NCBI RefSeq assembly: GCF_041053055.1
Contig: NZ_CP163443.1
Coordinates: forward strand, 10,213,001 to 10,277,000
Source of the DNA: Streptomyces sp. R41
GTDB lineage: Bacteria > Actinomycetota > Actinomycetes > Streptomycetales > Streptomycetaceae
Direction of reading: 5' to 3'
DNA length: 64,000 bases
The position numbers and the translations under genes are program-made. Below the pieces are notes generated by a model. It was not told the origin of the DNA, searched no databases, and saw only the letters and a program-made list of their open reading frames with translations. This document shows, in pieces, positions 62,710 through 64,000 of this stretch (position 1 is the stretch's first letter; every line of letters begins with the position of its first letter).

Positions 62710-64000
62710 CGTGCGTACCGACCTGCACCGTCATCTCACCAGTCCGCTGACCGCCGTCCGCAACCTGGGCATCCTCGCCCACGTCGACGCCGGCAAGACC
62801 ACTGTCACCGAGCGGATCCTGTACCTCACCGGGACCACCCACAAGCGTGGTGAGGTCCACGACGGCACCACCGTCACCGACTTCGACTCCCAGGAGCGCG
62901 ATCGTGGAATCACCATCTTCGCCGCGGCCGTGAGCTGCGCCTGGGACGGCCACCGGATCAACCTGATCGACACGCCCGGCCATGTCGACTTCTCCGACGA
63001 GGTGGAGCGCTCGCTGCGGGTCCTCGACGGTGCGATCGCGGTGTTCGACGCCGTGGCGGGCGTCGAGCCGCAGAGCGAGTCGGTGTGGCGGCGGGCCGAC
63101 CGGCACGGCGTGCCGAGGATCGCCTTCGTCAACAAGCTGGACCGCGCCGGTGCCGACCTCGACGTCGCGGTCGAGTCGATTCGGGAGCGGCTCCATCCGG
63201 CCCCGCTGGTCGTCCAGTTGCCGATCGGCACCGAGGACGGCTTCACCGGGGTGGTGGATCTGCTGCGGATGCGGTCGTTGGTCTGGGCCGATGGCAGCGA
63301 CACGGTCGAGGAGGGGCCGGTGCCGGAAGCCCTGCGGGACGAAGCGCACCGTCGGCGCGGGCTACTGCAGGAAGCCGTGGCGGAGCTCCATCCGGTCGCA
63401 CTCGAGGAGTTCTGTGCCCGGTCCACGGTCTCCGCGGCGACACTGACCTCCGCGCTGCGCGACCTGACCCGTACCGGTGAGGGCGTCGTGGTGCTGTGCG
63501 GCTCGGCCTACCGCAACCGCGGGATCGAGCCGCTGCTGGAGGCGGTCGTGGCCTATCTGCCCTCGCCGCTCGACGTGCCGGCCGTACGCGGCACCGGCAG
63601 CGGCGCGGCGCAGGAACGGCTCGCCGACACCGAGGCGCCGTTCGCGGGCCTGGTGTTCAAAGTGAACGCGACCGCCACCGGGCGGCTGACGTATGTGCGG
63701 GTGTACTCGGGAACGATCGACAAGGGAGAGGCGGTGTTGGACGTGGGCGCTCGGCGCACGGAGCGCGTCAGCCGGATTCTGCGGGTCCAGGCCGACCGGT
63801 ACGCGGAGCTGGACCGGGCGGTGGCCGGTGACATCGTCGCGCTGATCGGCCCGAAGTCCGCTCGCGTTGGGGCGACCCTGTGCGCACCCACGGCTCCCTT
63901 GCTGCTCGAACCGCCGGTCGTCGCGGATCCGGTCGTCTCCGTGGCCGTCGAGGCCCGCAGGAGCATCGATACCGACCGCCTGGTGTCGGCGTTGGCACGT
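62710..64000 (+). CDS. fusB: EF-G-like translation elongation factor, N-terminal part
   Basis: The first 430 residues are inside the window. AHVDAGKTTVTERILY is the P loop, DRGITIFAAAVSC the switch region, LIDTPGHVDFSDEVERSL is G3 and AFVNKLDRAGADLD is G4. Domain II follows (APFAGLVFKVNATATGRLTY and RVYSGTIDKGEAVLDVG). Compared with the usual FusA it begins later (the GTG start has HLTSPLTAVRNLGILAHVDA) and is more divergent, so it is probably the second EF-G (FusB-type) of streptomycetes. Tetracycline ribosomal-protection proteins (OtrA/TetM) lack the THKRGEVHDG stretch. The gene continues past the window end. Confidence 0.85.

Noticed and set aside
62710..64000. Tetracycline ribosomal-protection protein (OtrA/TetM)
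   Set aside because: The THKRGEVHDG stretch and the G-domain insert pattern match EF-G better than ribosomal-protection proteins.

Overview
This window is chromosomal DNA from a high-GC actinobacterium, almost certainly Streptomyces or a close relative. G/C dominates third codon positions, GTG and TTG starts are frequent, and many gene pairs overlap by 4 bp. Tat-dependent secreted enzymes, ricin-type lectin modules, F420-type LLM oxidoreductases, a WD40-amidohydrolase and an ATP-grasp peptide cluster also fit that genus. About 50 genes are supported. No tRNA, rRNA, CRISPR array or intact insertion sequence was seen. Functions are assigned by reading motifs in the translated sequence; no database search was possible.

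Layout. 1-5.4 kb is a secreted carbohydrate-degradation block: the end of a GH105-like hydrolase, then three minus-strand secreted proteins with ricin-type lectin domains (ThuA-like, beta-helix, GH18 chitinase-like). A DasR-like site lies upstream of the last. 5.6-9.4 kb holds a 7x8-bp repeat, a DUF2231 membrane protein, a Tat-exported cholesterol-oxidase-type flavoenzyme and a divergent aldo/keto reductase, with a 16-bp palindrome between the last two. 9.4-12.2 kb has a DUF2238 membrane protein, then a TetR regulator with two identical 14-bp operators and a Tet(X)-like flavin monooxygenase. 12.5-17.2 kb has a secreted GH92 alpha-mannosidase and a LysR/SDR divergent pair. 17.3-21.9 kb carries a small His-rich protein and then the most interesting locus: a cysteine-synthase-like PLP enzyme overlapping an MFS exporter, a 63-aa ribosomal peptide precursor and its ATP-grasp maturase (a graspetide cluster). 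22-31 kb has a beta-propeller amidohydrolase, a membrane pseudokinase, a PobA-type hydroxylase, an F420-type oxidoreductase and a serine hydrolase.

31-48 kb mixes metabolic genes with decayed ones: a twice-frameshifted DUF308 gene, an MFS remnant and a frameshifted ABC-G-type transporter. In the middle lies a tightly overlapping three-gene redox-signalling operon (35-38 kb): response regulator fused to a thioredoxin-reductase-like flavoprotein, a cNMP-domain histidine kinase, and a UBP-type zinc-finger protein. Beside the ABC genes is a class-V aminotransferase-fold gene with an in-frame minisatellite, followed by a 23-bp tandem repeat. 48-54 kb has a two-component system, a long-chain acyl-CoA synthetase and an SRPBCC protein. 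54-64 kb has a soluble transhydrogenase, an epoxide hydrolase, an LLM oxidoreductase, small stress and membrane proteins, a large secreted alpha/beta hydrolase, and an EF-G paralogue cut by the window end.

Two loci look like working systems worth following up: the graspetide cluster (about 18.1-21.9 kb) and the REC-flavoprotein/sensor kinase/zinc-finger operon (34.9-38.3 kb). Several regulatory elements are also unusually readable: leaderless-type promoters, repeated operators and strong hairpin terminators.
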